Positions 41,943 through 51,224 of a stretch of 64,000 nt of DNA are shown in pieces. The notes beneath the pieces are model-generated. The model saw nothing but the letters and a program-made list of their open reading frames with translations, was not told the origin of the DNA and searched no databases. Each line of letters opens with the position of its first letter. Position 1 is the stretch's first letter. The stretch lies in contig NZ_FOZX01000009.1 in assembly GCF_900116135.1 (NCBI RefSeq), positions 186,001-250,000 on the forward strand. The letters run 5' to 3'. This DNA comes from Saccharopolyspora flava (lineage in GTDB: Bacteria; Actinomycetota; Actinomycetes; Mycobacteriales; Pseudonocardiaceae). The position numbers and the translations under genes are program-made.

Positions 41943-43445
41943 GTGACGGAGGTGGGTGCGCTGCTGGCCGGCCGGTATCGGCTGGAGCGGCGGCTGGGCA
42001 GCGGCGGCATGGGCGTGGTGTGGCTGGCCGCCGACGAGCTGCTGCAGCGCCCGGTCGCGGTCAAGCAGCTCAGCGTCGCCGAGGGCGCGAACCCGCAGGT
42101 GGCCGAGGAGGCGCGGCAGCGCGCCATGCGCGAGGGCCGCATCGCCGCCCGCCTGCACCACCCGAACGCGATCGCCGTGCACGACGTCGTCGAGCACGAC
42201 GGCCTGCCCGCGCTGATCATGGAGTACCTGCCCTCCCGCAGCCTCTCCGACGTGCTGGCGGAGAAGGGGCGGATGACGCCGGGCAAGGTCGCCGGCATGG
42301 GCGCGCAGGCCGCGGCCGCGCTGGAGGCCGCGCACGCCGCCGGCATCACCCACCGCGACATCAAGCCGGGCAACGTCCTGCTCGGCGACGACGGCACCGC
42401 GAAGATCACCGACTTCGGCATCTCGCACGCCGCCGACGACGTGTCGGTCACCCGCACCGGCGTCATCGCCGGGACCCCCGCCTACCTGGCCCCGGAGGTC
42501 GCGCAGGGACAGGCCCCGACACCGGCCTCCGACGTGTACTCGCTGGGCGCGACGCTGTACGCGGCGGTGGAGGGCGTGCCGCCGTTCGGTGAGGAGTCGA
42601 CGAACTCGATCGCCCTGCTGCACGAGGTCGCCGCCGGGCGGTTCCGGCCGCCGCAGCTGGCCGGGGTCCTGGCGCCGGTGCTGACCACGATGCTGCAGGT
42701 CGATCCCGCGCAGCGGCCCACCCCGGGGCAGGCCGCCGAGGCGCTGCGGGCCGTGGGGTCGGGTGCGCCGAACCCGCTGCCCGAACCCGACCTCACCCAG
42801 CCGATGAGCCGGGTCGAGGCGGCCGCGCCGGTCGGCAATGGCACCCGCCTGGACAACGTCCCGGTCGGGCCGCCGCGGCGCTCGCGCCGCTGGATCTACC
42901 TGGCGGCCGCAGCGCTCACCGCGGTGGTGCTGGTCGCGCTGGTGCTCCTGCTGCCCTCCGGGGACGAGCAGCCGCAGCAGCAGACGGCCGCGCCCGCCGA
43001 CCTCGAACGCGTCGTGTCCGACTACTACGCGCTGCTGCCCGAACACCCCTCCAACGCCTGGACCCGGCTGGGCACCGGGCTGCAGGCCCAGGGCAGGAAC
43101 GGCTACGAGGCCTTCTGGTCGAGCGTGTCCGAGGTCCAGGTCGTCGAGCCGCCGACGGTCACCGGCCGCAACGCCGTGCGCGTCGGGATCGTGCTGGTGA
43201 TGCCCGACGGCACCCGCATCACCGAGCACCACCAGCTCGGGCTGCGCGGCGTGCGCCAGCCGCTGATCGAGTCCGACTCGGTCCTGGACTCCTCCACCAG
43301 CGCACCGCCGCCTCCGCCCCCGCCGCCTCCGCCCCCGCCGCCCGCGCCGGTCGAGCACCCGCAGCCGCCGAAGCCCCACGAGCACAAGCCGGGCAAGGGC
43401 GAGGAGCACAAGGGCGAACCGGGCAAGAAGGGCCCGGGCAACTGA
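41943..43445 (+). CDS. Membrane Ser/Thr protein kinase with proline-rich tail
   Basis: A 500-aa PknB-like kinase. The kinase domain (about 1-265) has GSGGMGVVWLA, VAVKQL, THRDIKPGNVLL, DFGISHA and GTPAYLAPE. One membrane span (about 318-338, IYLAAAALTAVVLVALVLLL) precedes an extracellular NTF2-like region (ADLERVVSDYYALLPEHPSNAW...). There are no PASTA repeats. The C-terminus holds a run of 13 prolines followed by a Lys/Glu/Gly/His tail (KPHEHKPGKGEEHKGEPGKK), probably wall-spanning. The GTG at 41943 is the start. The downstream pabAB begins 18 nt later, so co-transcription is likely. Confidence 0.93.
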   Translation: MTEVGALLAGRYRLERRLGSGGMGVVWLAADELLQRPVAVKQLSVAEGANPQVAEEARQRAMREGRIAARLHHPNAIAVHDVVEHDGLPALIMEYLPSRSLSDVLAEKGRMTPGKVAGMGAQAAAALEAAHAAGITHRDIKPGNVLLGDDGTAKITDFGISHAADDVSVTRTGVIAGTPAYLAPEVAQGQAPTPASDVYSLGATLYAAVEGVPPFGEESTNSIALLHEVAAGRFRPPQLAGVLAPVLTTMLQVDPAQRPTPGQAAEALRAVGSGAPNPLPEPDLTQPMSRVEAAAPVGNGTRLDNVPVGPPRRSRRWIYLAAAALTAVVLVALVLLLPSGDEQPQQQTAAPADLERVVSDYYALLPEHPSNAWTRLGTGLQAQGRNGYEAFWSSVSEVQVVEPPTVTGRNAVRVGIVLVMPDGTRITEHHQLGLRGVRQPLIESDSVLDSSTSAPPPPPPPPPPPPPAPVEHPQPPKPHEHKPGKGEEHKGEPGKKGPGN

Positions 43446-43462
43446 GCGCTGCGCGGGGAGTC

Positions 43463-45499
43463 GTGCGCACGCTGCTGGTCGACAACCACGACTCCTACAC
43501 CTACAACCTGTTCCACCTGCTGGCCCGGGTCAACGGCTGCGAGCCGCACGTGGTCACCCACGACGCCGCCTGGGGCGACCTCGACCTCGACGAGTACGAC
43601 AACATCGTCCTCTCGCCCGGTCCCGGCACGCCCGAGCTCGCCCGCGACTTCGGCATCGGCGCGGAAATCCTGCGGCGTGCCACCGTCCCGGTGCTGGGCG
43701 TGTGCCTGGGGCACCAGGGGCTGGCGGTGAGCGAGGGGGCGCGCGTGGTCCGGGCGCCGGAGGCGCGGCACGGGCACCTCACCCGCGTCCGGCACGACGG
43801 GGACGCGATGTTCGCCGGGATCCCGGCCGAGTTCGGCGCCGTGCGCTACCACTCGCTGTGCGTGGCCGAACCGGTTCCCGGGGAGCTGCGGGTGACCGCC
43901 CGGGCCGAGGACGGCGTGGTGATGGCGGTGCGGCACCGGAGCCTGCCGCGCTGGGGCGTGCAGTTCCACCCCGAGTCGGTCGAGTCCGAGCACGGCGAGC
44001 GGCTGCTGGCCAACTTCCGCGACCTGACGCCGGGGCGCGCGCACCGGCACCACCCGGTCGCCGAGCCGAAGTCCCCGGCCGCGCGGCGTTTTCGCGCGAA
44101 CGTGGTGGAGCTCGCGGGCGCGGTCGACGCCGAGGCGGTGTTCGCGCGGCTGTACGCCGACTCCGCCCGCGCGTTCTGGCTGGACAGCTCCCGGGTGGAG
44201 GAGGGGCTGTCGCGGTTCTCGTTCCTGGGCGACGATTCCGGTCCGCTGAGCGAAACCCTGGTCCACCGGGTCGGTTCCGGTGAGCCGGTGCTGGACCGGT
44301 TGCAGCGCGAGCTGCGCGACCGGGAGATCGAGGCCCCGCCGCTGCCGTTCGACTTCACCGGCGGCTACGTGGGCTACTTCGGCTACGAGCTCAAGGCCGA
44401 GTGCGGTTCGCCGAACCGGCACCGCTCCCCGGCACCGGACGCGGTGTGGATCTTCGCCGACCGGTTCGTCGCGGTGGACCACCTGCGCGACCGCACCTAC
44501 CTGGTGGCGCTGAGCGAGGGGGACCGCGCGGCGGCGGTCGACTGGCTCGCCGACACCCGCGCCGCCCTGTCCGGCCTGGTGCCGCCGCCCGAACCGGACG
44601 ACGCCGCGGGCGCGGAGATCGAGCGGGCGCTGGCCCGCGACCGGGCGACCTACGTGCGTGAGGTGCTGACCTGCCGGGAGCACCTGCTGGCGGGGGAGAG
44701 CTACGAGATCTGCCTGACCAACGCCGCCGAGCTGCCCGCCGTCGAGCCCGCCTGGGAGACCTACCGGCGGCTGCGGCGCCGCAACCCCGCCCCGTACTCG
44801 GCGTTCCTGCGCGCCGACGGCGTCGAGGTGGCCTGCTCCTCGCCGGAGCGGTTCCTCAAGGTCACCCCGGACCGGGTGGTGGAGGCCAAGCCGATCAAGG
44901 GCACGGCCCCGCGCGGCGAGGACGTTGAGCGCGACGCGGAGATCCGCCGCGAGCTGGCCGCCGACCCGAAGACGCGGGCCGAGAACCTGATGATCGTCGA
45001 CCTGATGCGCAACGACCTCGGCCGGGTCTGCGAGGTCGGCTCGGTGCACGTGCCCGAGCTGATGGCGGTGGAGACCTACGAGACGGTGCACCAGCTGGTC
45101 TCGACCGTGCGCGGCGAGCTGCGCGCCGGGCGCGACGTGATCGACTGCGTGCGGGCCTGCTTCCCGGGCGGGTCGATGACCGGGGCGCCCAAGCGGCGGA
45201 CGCTGGAGATCATCGACGAGATCGAGGACCGGGCGCGCGGCGTGTACTCCGGCGCGATCGGCTACCTGGGGTGCTCGGGCGCGGCCGATCTCAACATCGT
45301 CATCCGCACGATGGTGCTGGTCGACGGCCGCTGGCGGATCGGGGCGGGCGGGGCGATCGTGCTGGGCTCGGACCCGGAGGCCGAGTTCGACGAGATGCTG
45401 CTCAAGGCCGCCGCACCGGCTCGCGCGCTGCCGTCAATCGGGGACGCGCACAGCGGTGGCCAGCAGCGCGGCGGCCGGGCCGGTGAGCTGCAGTCCTGA
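43463..45499 (+). CDS. pabAB: Aminodeoxychorismate synthase, fused PabA-PabB
   Basis: A 678-aa fusion. The N-terminal glutamine amidotransferase (about 1-190) has GVCLGHQG (Cys) and QFHPESVES (His, Glu). The C-terminal chorismate-binding domain (about 215-660) has EAKPIKGTAPRG, IVDLMRNDLGRV and PGGSMTGAPKRR. The Lys in PIKGT is the signature of aminodeoxychorismate synthase (anthranilate synthases have PIAGT). It makes 4-amino-4-deoxychorismate for folate or a PABA-derived metabolite; no pabC follows. The 3' end overlaps the convergent LysR gene by 66 bp. Confidence 0.94.
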   Translation: MRTLLVDNHDSYTYNLFHLLARVNGCEPHVVTHDAAWGDLDLDEYDNIVLSPGPGTPELARDFGIGAEILRRATVPVLGVCLGHQGLAVSEGARVVRAPEARHGHLTRVRHDGDAMFAGIPAEFGAVRYHSLCVAEPVPGELRVTARAEDGVVMAVRHRSLPRWGVQFHPESVESEHGERLLANFRDLTPGRAHRHHPVAEPKSPAARRFRANVVELAGAVDAEAVFARLYADSARAFWLDSSRVEEGLSRFSFLGDDSGPLSETLVHRVGSGEPVLDRLQRELRDREIEAPPLPFDFTGGYVGYFGYELKAECGSPNRHRSPAPDAVWIFADRFVAVDHLRDRTYLVALSEGDRAAAVDWLADTRAALSGLVPPPEPDDAAGAEIERALARDRATYVREVLTCREHLLAGESYEICLTNAAELPAVEPAWETYRRLRRRNPAPYSAFLRADGVEVACSSPERFLKVTPDRVVEAKPIKGTAPRGEDVERDAEIRRELAADPKTRAENLMIVDLMRNDLGRVCEVGSVHVPELMAVETYETVHQLVSTVRGELRAGRDVIDCVRACFPGGSMTGAPKRRTLEIIDEIEDRARGVYSGAIGYLGCSGAADLNIVIRTMVLVDGRWRIGAGGAIVLGSDPEAEFDEMLLKAAAPARALPSIGDAHSGGQQRGGRAGELQS

Positions 45500-46333
45500 C
45501 CGCCACACGGCGTGCAGCGGGCGCCGCAGGTCCAGCTCGGCGACCGGCACCTCCACCAGCCGGTTCTCGGCGAGGTCGGTGGCCGCGGCCAGGACGCTGA
45601 GCACCGCCGGTCCCGCCCCGGCGACGACGGCGTTGCGCACGGCGGTGGTCGAGCTCAGCTCCAGCAGCGGCGCCACCGGTGTCGCACCGGCCTCGGCGAG
45701 CGCGCGGGCGAGCTTCTCCCGGGTGCCCGAGCCCTGCTCGCGCACGATCAGCGGGGTCGCGGCCAGCTCGCCTGCCGTCAGCGGTCGCCGCAGCCGGGAC
45801 CAGGGGTGACCGGGCGGGACGATGACGATCATGCGGTCACCGGTCAGGTAGCGCACCGACACACCTTCGGGCGGGTCGGGCGCCTCGATGAAGCCGAGAT
45901 CGGCCTGGCCGTGCCGGACGGCCTCGGTCACGGCGGCGGAGTTGGTGACGTCGAGTTCGAGGTGCACCTCGGGCAGCGCCTCGCGCAGCCGGCTGATCCA
46001 GCGCGGCACCAGGTACTCGGCGACGGTCATGCTCGCGGCCACCCGCAGCTTCGACTCCTGCTGGGCCCGCAGCGCCCGCACGCCGTTCATCAGCCCGTCG
46101 ACGTGGGCGAGGACCTCCCGCGCCCAGCCGCACACCATCTCCCCGGCCGGGGTGGTGGTGCAGCCCTGCCGGGTGCGTTCCAGCAGGTCCAGGCCCAGCT
46201 GGCGTTCCAGCCGGGTGAGCCGCTTGCTGGCCGAGGGCTGGCTGATGCGCAGCTCGGCGGCGGCCGCGCCGATGCTGCCCAGCTCGCCGACGAGCACGAG
46301 CAGGCGCAGCGATTCCGAATCCGGCGGGGTCAT
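45434..46333 (-). CDS. LysR-type regulator (CbbR/YeiE-like)
   Basis: A 299-aa LysR regulator with HTH LVLVGELGSIGAAAAELRISQPSASKRLTRLE (about 10-42) and a full substrate-binding domain (LRVAASMTVAEYLVPRW, VREQGSGTREKLARAL). It is divergent from the YeiH-family gene; LysR/YeiH pairs are common and the LysR normally activates yeiH. The last 66 bp overlap pabAB on the other strand. Confidence 0.9.
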   Translation of the reverse strand: MTPPDSESLRLLVLVGELGSIGAAAAELRISQPSASKRLTRLERQLGLDLLERTRQGCTTTPAGEMVCGWAREVLAHVDGLMNGVRALRAQQESKLRVAASMTVAEYLVPRWISRLREALPEVHLELDVTNSAAVTEAVRHGQADLGFIEAPDPPEGVSVRYLTGDRMIVIVPPGHPWSRLRRPLTAGELAATPLIVREQGSGTREKLARALAEAGATPVAPLLELSSTTAVRNAVVAGAGPAVLSVLAAATDLAENRLVEVPVAELDLRRPLHAVWRSGLQLTGPAAALLATAVRVPD

Positions 46334-46448
46334 GCCCGGAGGATAGGTCCTGGACCCCTCCGCAGGGCAGCGGGCATTCCACGTGGCTATGACGACCTGC
46401 GCGGGTGACGGCTACCGGATCAGCGCCCGCTGGGCGAGGCTGATCGTC

Positions 46449-47435
46449 GTGAAGACGCTGACCAGCACCGACACCGCCCTGCTGCCGGGGATCGCGATCA
46501 CCGGGGCGGCCGTGGCGGTCGCGATGGCGGTGTCGGCGCAGGTCCCGGCGCTGAGCGCGCTGACGGTGGCGGTCGTGCTGGGTGCCGTGGTCGGCAACCT
46601 CCCGCGGCTGCCCGGCGGTGTCCGCCCCGGTCTGGCGTGGGTGGCGCGGGTGCCGCTGCGCGCGGGCGTGGTGCTGCTGGGGCTGCAGCTGAGCATCGGC
46701 CAGCTGCTCGGCCTGGGACCGGGGACGGTGCTGGCGGTGCTGATCACGGTCGCCGCGACCTTCGCCGGGACGCTGTGGCTGGGCAGGCTGCTGGGCGTCT
46801 CGCGCGGGCTGTCGCTGCTGGTGGCCACCGGGTTCTCGATCTGCGGTGCCTCGGCGGTGGCGGCGGTCGAGGGCGTGGTCGACCGCGAGGATGAGGACGT
46901 GGCCACCAGCGTGGCGATGGTGACGGTGTTCGGCACCGTCGCGATGGTCGCGCTGCCGATCACCTTCGCCGCCACCGGCGTCGGGCCGGATCTCGGCGGC
47001 CGGATCGCCGGGGCGGGCGTGCAGGAGGTCGCCCAGGTCGTGGCCGCGGCTTCGCCGCTGGGCGCCTCGGCGGTGGCTCTGGCGGTGGTGGTCAAGCTCA
47101 GCCGCGTGGTGCTGCTCGCGCCGTTGGTGACCGGCGTGAGCCTGCTCGGCAGGCACCGCGCCACGGGGACGCGGCCGCCGATCATGCCGCTGTTCGTCGC
47201 CGGGTTCCTGGTGGCCGTGGCGCTGCGCAGCTCCGGGGTGCTGCCGGAGTTCGTCGTCGACGCCTCGCGGCCGGTCACCACCCTGCTGCTCACGGCCGCG
47301 CTGTTCGCGCTGGGCACGACGGTGCGCGTGGAGGCGCTGCTGCGCACGGGCCCGCGCGCGTTCGCGCTGGGGACCTGCTCGACGATCCTGGTGGTCGCGC
47401 TGGCGACCACGACGATGGGCCTGCTCAGCCGGTAG
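46449..47435 (+). CDS. YeiH/UPF0324-family membrane protein
   Basis: A polytopic membrane protein of about 328 aa with some ten spans. Family blocks include LPGIAITGAAVAVAMA, LRAGVVLLGLQLSIGQL, VATGFSICGASAVAAVEG and AGAGVQEVAQVVAA. The family has been called a putative sulfate exporter, but its transported ion is not established. GTG 46449 is preferred because the membrane fold starts shortly after it and leaves a normal regulatory gap to the divergent LysR; GTG 46383 or ATG 46389 would add a 20-residue cytosolic extension. Confidence 0.87.
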   Translation: MKTLTSTDTALLPGIAITGAAVAVAMAVSAQVPALSALTVAVVLGAVVGNLPRLPGGVRPGLAWVARVPLRAGVVLLGLQLSIGQLLGLGPGTVLAVLITVAATFAGTLWLGRLLGVSRGLSLLVATGFSICGASAVAAVEGVVDREDEDVATSVAMVTVFGTVAMVALPITFAATGVGPDLGGRIAGAGVQEVAQVVAAASPLGASAVALAVVVKLSRVVLLAPLVTGVSLLGRHRATGTRPPIMPLFVAGFLVAVALRSSGVLPEFVVDASRPVTTLLLTAALFALGTTVRVEALLRTGPRAFALGTCSTILVVALATTTMGLLSR

Positions 47436-48012
47436 CGGGCAGCAGCCTGCGCAGGGCGCAGTCGGCCGCGGTGGCGAGCTCGTCGACGCCCATCCCGGTG
47501 CGGCCGAGCGCGACGATGCCGAGCTGGGCGGCCAGCACGGCCCGGGCCAGTTCGCCGGCGTCGGTCTCGGCGTCCACGTCGCCTTCGCGCTGGGCGCGTT
47601 CGAGCGCCTCGGTCAGCACCCGGGTGGTCGCTTCGTAGCTGCGGCGGGCCTCGGCGGCGACGTCGGGCATGCTCAGCGCCAGCTCGGCGGTGGTGTTGGC
47701 CAGCAGGCAGCCGCGCCGGGCGGACGCGGCGTCGCAGCTCGGGCCGCGCACGAAGTCGCGGACGAACTCCACTGCCCGCTCGGTGGCGGCCAGGCGTTCG
47801 CGGAGGTTCCGGTCGTTGGCCTCGTCGTAGTCGCGCAGCACGCGCAGGAACAGGGCCCGCTTGTCGCCGAACGCGCCGTAGAGGCTGCCCTTGCCGAGCC
47901 CGCTCGCGCGCATGAGGTCGTCCAGCGACGTCGCCGCGTAGCCCTTGTCCCAGAACTCCTGGCGGACCGCCGCGACGACACCGGCTTCGTCGAACTCCCG
48001 GGGTCGTGGCAC
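47425..48012 (-). CDS. TetR-family repressor
   Basis: A 195-aa TetR protein starting with PRPREFDEAGVVAAVRQEFWDKGYAATSLDDLMRASGLGKGSLYGAFGDK, the AcrR/YcnC-like type with a Gly-Lys-Gly-Ser-Leu-Tyr recognition helix. GTG 48012 is the only good start. It is divergent from an SDR gene across an 87-bp gap holding GACCGATCGGTC. It overlaps the convergent YeiH gene by 11 bp. Confidence 0.9.
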   Translation of the reverse strand: MPRPREFDEAGVVAAVRQEFWDKGYAATSLDDLMRASGLGKGSLYGAFGDKRALFLRVLRDYDEANDRNLRERLAATERAVEFVRDFVRGPSCDAASARRGCLLANTTAELALSMPDVAAEARRSYEATTRVLTEALERAQREGDVDAETDAGELARAVLAAQLGIVALGRTGMGVDELATAADCALRRLLPATG

Positions 48013-48033
48013 GGCATGAGAATACGGCTTCTT

Positions 48034-48045
48034 GACCGATCGGTC
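48034..48045. promoter_or_regulatory. TetR operator between TetR and SDR genes
   Basis: GACCGATCGGTC is a perfect 12-bp palindrome of the classic TGACCGATCGGTC-type TetR/AcrR site, located between the divergent starts at 48012 and 48100. Confidence 0.8.
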
Positions 48046-48099
48046 CAGAACGGGCAGAGTTGTGGACGGAATGGTCCATAACTGGAGGAGGTGGACGGC

Positions 48100-48834
48100 G
48101 TGGCCGTCCTGCAGGACAAGGTCGCCGTGGTCACCGGCGGCAGCACCGGAATCGGGCGGGCGATCGCGCGGGCCTACCGCGACGAGGGCGCGACGGTGTT
48201 CATCACCGGCCGCCGGAAGGAAGCGCTCGACGAGGCGATCGCCGAGCTCGGCGAGGACGTGACCGCCGTGGTCTGCGACTCCTCGAAGCCCGCCGACCTC
48301 GACGCGCTCTACGAGACGGTCCGCGAGCGAGCTGGGCACGTCGACGTCGTGGTCGCCAACGCCGGCATCGGTATCGACGTGCCGTTCGGCGAGGTCACCG
48401 AGGAGCAGTTCGACGCCCTGTTCGGCGTCAACGTCAAGGGAACCGTCTTCACCGTCCAGAAGGCGCTGCCGCTGCTGCGGCCCGGCGCGTCGATCATCCT
48501 CACCGGATCGACCGCCGCGACGCACCCGCAGCCCGGCCTGGAGATCTATGCGGCGACCAAGGCCGCGGTGCACCACCTGGCGCGCGGCTGGGCGCTGAGC
48601 TCGGGGCAGCGCGAGTTCCGGGTCAACGTCGTCTCACCCGGCATGGTCCCCACGCCGGGAATGCTGGATCTCGTGGCCCCCGAGGTCCGCGAGGAGGCGA
48701 AGAAGACGATCCCGCTCGGCCGCCACGGCGACCCCGAGGAGATCGCGGCCGCCGCGGTGTTCCTCGCCTCGGACGCCGCGAGCTACGTCAACGGCTCGGT
48801 CCTGGCCGTCGACGGCGGGGTCGCTCAGATCTGA
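48100..48834 (+). CDS. Short-chain dehydrogenase/reductase
   Basis: A 244-aa classical SDR: VAVVTGGSTGIGRAIA, ITGRRKEAL (Arg after beta-2 favours NADPH), NAGIG, ILTGSTAA (catalytic Ser) and YAATKAAV (Tyr, Lys). It ends VLAVDGG. GTG 48100 follows GGAGGAGG by 8 nt; a GTG at 48091 sits too close to it. It is under a divergent TetR regulator and likely detoxifies a carbonyl compound that is the TetR ligand. The stop is 1 nt from the convergent isochorismatase-like gene. Confidence 0.9.
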   Translation: MAVLQDKVAVVTGGSTGIGRAIARAYRDEGATVFITGRRKEALDEAIAELGEDVTAVVCDSSKPADLDALYETVRERAGHVDVVVANAGIGIDVPFGEVTEEQFDALFGVNVKGTVFTVQKALPLLRPGASIILTGSTAATHPQPGLEIYAATKAAVHHLARGWALSSGQREFRVNVVSPGMVPTPGMLDLVAPEVREEAKKTIPLGRHGDPEEIAAAAVFLASDAASYVNGSVLAVDGGVAQI

Positions 48835-48835
48835 G

Positions 48836-49414
48836 TCACCAGTCCAGATCGGCGGTCGTGATCGTCTGGCCGTGCGCGGCGTAGATCCGGCCGGTCAGGA
48901 ACTCGTGGACCTCCGGGTCCGGGTCGGCGCACAGGTCCGCCAGCACCCGGACCCGGTAGTCCCGGTCGGCGGCGTCGCGCACGGTCGACAGCACCACTCC
49001 GCTGGTCGAGATCCCCGCCAGCAGCAGGGTGTTCACGCCGCGCTCGCGCAGCCGCGCGTCGAGATCGGTGGTGGAGAACGCGCCGACGCGGGTCTTGCGG
49101 ACCTCGATGTCGCCGGGCCGGGGCGCCACGCGCGGGTGCACCGCGGTGGTGGGGGCGTCGGCGTCGAGGAACGCGCGCCGCTCGGGGGTCAGCGAGGCGG
49201 CCATCATCGCGGTCGCGGGCATCGCCTCGACGTCGGCGTCGGTGAAACCGACCCGCACGAATCCGATGTGGACTCCCGCGGCGCGCGCCCGGTCGAGGGT
49301 GCGCTCGGCGCGTTCCAGCAGCGCGTCGGCGGCCTCGTCGGGCAGCATCCCGAGGATGCCCGCCTGGTAGTCCATCACCAGCAGCGCCGTGCTGCGGGGG
49401 TCGATGTCGGTCAT
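48836..49414 (-). CDS. Isochorismatase-family protein lacking the catalytic Cys
   Basis: A 192-aa cysteine-hydrolase-fold protein. Asp (LLVMDYQAG) and Lys (VRKTRVGAF) of the triad are present. The third motif reads GISTSGVVLSTVRDAAD, with Val where the nucleophilic Cys normally sits (TDxCVxxTxRDA). EntB/PhzD-type isochorismatases also lack this Cys, so vinyl-ether hydrolysis is possible, as is loss of activity. The ATG overlaps the MFS stop by 4 nt; it is last in a MarR-MFS-hydrolase operon. Confidence 0.85.
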   Translation of the reverse strand: MTDIDPRSTALLVMDYQAGILGMLPDEAADALLERAERTLDRARAAGVHIGFVRVGFTDADVEAMPATAMMAASLTPERRAFLDADAPTTAVHPRVAPRPGDIEVRKTRVGAFSTTDLDARLRERGVNTLLLAGISTSGVVLSTVRDAADRDYRVRVLADLCADPDPEVHEFLTGRIYAAHGQTITTADLDW

Positions 49415-50769
49415 GCTCTCTCCTCATCTCGTGGGTGGTCTCGGCCCAGGTCGCGCAGCGAGCGGTCCGCGACGACCAGGACCAGGAACAGCGCGGCGGT
49501 CACCAGCAGGAACACCGCCAGCTCGTGCAGGCCGGGCGTGTCGGCGGAGCGGCCGTAGAACGCGCCCTGGGCGGCCGAGGCGACGATCGCGCCCAGGTAG
49601 CCGAAGGTGCGCAGCAGTCCCGCCGCCGAACCGACGCGCTCCGAATCCGACTGGTGGTACACGGAGTTCTGCAGCGCGAGGCTGTTCAACCCCTGCGGCA
49701 CACCGAGAACCACCGACAGCAGCACCAGAACCGCGATGGGGCTGGAGGGTTCGAGGGTCAGCAGCACTCCGCAGGCCAGCACCTGCGTGGCCGCGCCGAC
49801 GAGGAGCTTGGCGCGGATGCTCAGCCGCGAGCTCGACGCGGTGGACACCGCGATCGCGGTGGCGAACACCGGCAGCTGGACGAGCCCGGTGTGCGCGGGC
49901 GAGAGTCCGCGACCGTCCTCGATCCACTGCGTGTAGCCGTAGAGGAACGCGTAGGAGATCAGGTAGGCCAGCAGCGCGCGGGCGTAGGTCATCAGCAGCG
50001 GCAGGTTGCCGCCCAGCAGGCGCAGGTCGAGGAACGGGTTCGGCGCCCGCAGCTCGCGCACCGCGAAACCCGCCCCGGTCGCCAGGGCGATGACCGGCAG
50101 GTACCAGTCCGACAGCCCCGGGTGCAGCAGGAACAGCAGCAGCGCCACCAGCGTCGCCGCGAACAGCAGCATCCCCGCGACGTCCAGGCCCGGGCGCGGC
50201 CCGGGGGCGCGCGCCGTCCTGGGCAGCCGCCACCAGCCGAGCGCGAAGGCGACCACCGCCAGCGGGATGTTGATCGCCAGCGTCGCCCGCCAGCCGCCGA
50301 GTCCGATCAGCAGTCCGCCCAGGGGCGGCCCGATCACCGCGATCGTCTGCGTCGACACCGACAGGACCGTGAGCACGCCCGTCGGCCCGTCCTGGTCCTT
50401 GATCAGCCGGATCGCCGCCGGATACCCCGCGCACGTGCCGAAGCCCAGCAGCACCCGCGCCGCGATGAGCACGCCGAGGTTCGGGGCGAACGTGCCCATC
50501 ACGCCTGCGATCCCGACAAGCGAGGCGGCGATGAGGAACAGCCGTCGCGGCCCGTGCCGGTCGATGAGGCTGCCCGCCACCGGCTGTCCCACGGCGGTGG
50601 CCAGGTACAGCGCCGAGACCAGCCAGGCCGTGGCCGAGGGCGGCGCGCCGAAGGCGACACCGATCGGCACCAGCGAGACCGCGATGATCGAGGAGTTGAT
50701 CGGGTTGAGCACCGCGCCCGAGATCAGCGCCGGCAGCAGTCGGCGGTCAAAGGTGACCGGTGCGCTCAC
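49411..50769 (-). CDS. MFS drug transporter (14-helix type)
   Basis: A 452-aa major facilitator transporter of the DHA2/EmrB type. Helix 1 region FDRRLLPALISGAVLNPINSSIIAVSLVPIG, motif A AGSLIDRHGPRRLFL, and GFGTCAGYPAAIRLIKD in the central loop are characteristic. GTG 50769 overlaps the MarR stop (GTGA). It probably exports the compound sensed by the MarR regulator, with the isochorismatase-like protein acting on a related molecule. Confidence 0.9.
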   Translation of the reverse strand: MSAPVTFDRRLLPALISGAVLNPINSSIIAVSLVPIGVAFGAPPSATAWLVSALYLATAVGQPVAGSLIDRHGPRRLFLIAASLVGIAGVMGTFAPNLGVLIAARVLLGFGTCAGYPAAIRLIKDQDGPTGVLTVLSVSTQTIAVIGPPLGGLLIGLGGWRATLAINIPLAVVAFALGWWRLPRTARAPGPRPGLDVAGMLLFAATLVALLLFLLHPGLSDWYLPVIALATGAGFAVRELRAPNPFLDLRLLGGNLPLLMTYARALLAYLISYAFLYGYTQWIEDGRGLSPAHTGLVQLPVFATAIAVSTASSSRLSIRAKLLVGAATQVLACGVLLTLEPSSPIAVLVLLSVVLGVPQGLNSLALQNSVYHQSDSERVGSAAGLLRTFGYLGAIVASAAQGAFYGRSADTPGLHELAVFLLVTAALFLVLVVADRSLRDLGRDHPRDEERA

Positions 50770-51188
50770 GGGTCCACCAAGCGGTCCAGCAGTTCCAGGG
50801 CCTCGGCGAGGGTGCGGCGCTCGGCCTCGGTGTAGCGCTCCGCGAACGCGGTCGACAGCCACTCGCCGCGGCTGGCGCGGGCGCCTTCGGCGTGCTCGCG
50901 ACCGGTGGCGGTGAGGGTGATGACCTGGCGGCGCCCGTCGTCGGGATCGGGGCTGCGGTCGATCAGGCCGCGCCGGTCGAGCTCGGCGACGATGGCCGCC
51001 ATCGACTGCGGGCGCATCCGCTCGGCCCCGGCGAGCCCGCTCGCCGTGGACGGACCGTCCTTGAGCAGGCGCGCGAGCGCGGAGCTCTGCGGCGCGGTGA
51101 GGTCGCCGGAGGGGATCTCGGTGAGCCGCCGCCGCAACCGGCCGAACAGCACGCGCACCGAGGTCGCCAGCGTCGAGGGATCGGTCAT
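50766..51188 (-). CDS. MarR-family repressor
   Basis: A 140-aa MarR protein with HTH LTAPQSSALARLLKDGPSTASGLAGAERMRPQSMAAIVAELDRRGL and wing DPDDGRRQVITLT. ATG 51188 is chosen over an upstream start at 51224 that would lie inside the operator region. It is first of three genes linked by 4-nt overlaps. Two palindromes at 51225-51252 lie directly upstream and should be its operators. Confidence 0.9.
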   Translation of the reverse strand: MTDPSTLATSVRVLFGRLRRRLTEIPSGDLTAPQSSALARLLKDGPSTASGLAGAERMRPQSMAAIVAELDRRGLIDRSPDPDDGRRQVITLTATGREHAEGARASRGEWLSTAFAERYTEAERRTLAEALELLDRLVDP

Positions 51189-51224
51189 GCCGTCCACGGT
51201 AAACTCATCAGCCCAGACTGACAA

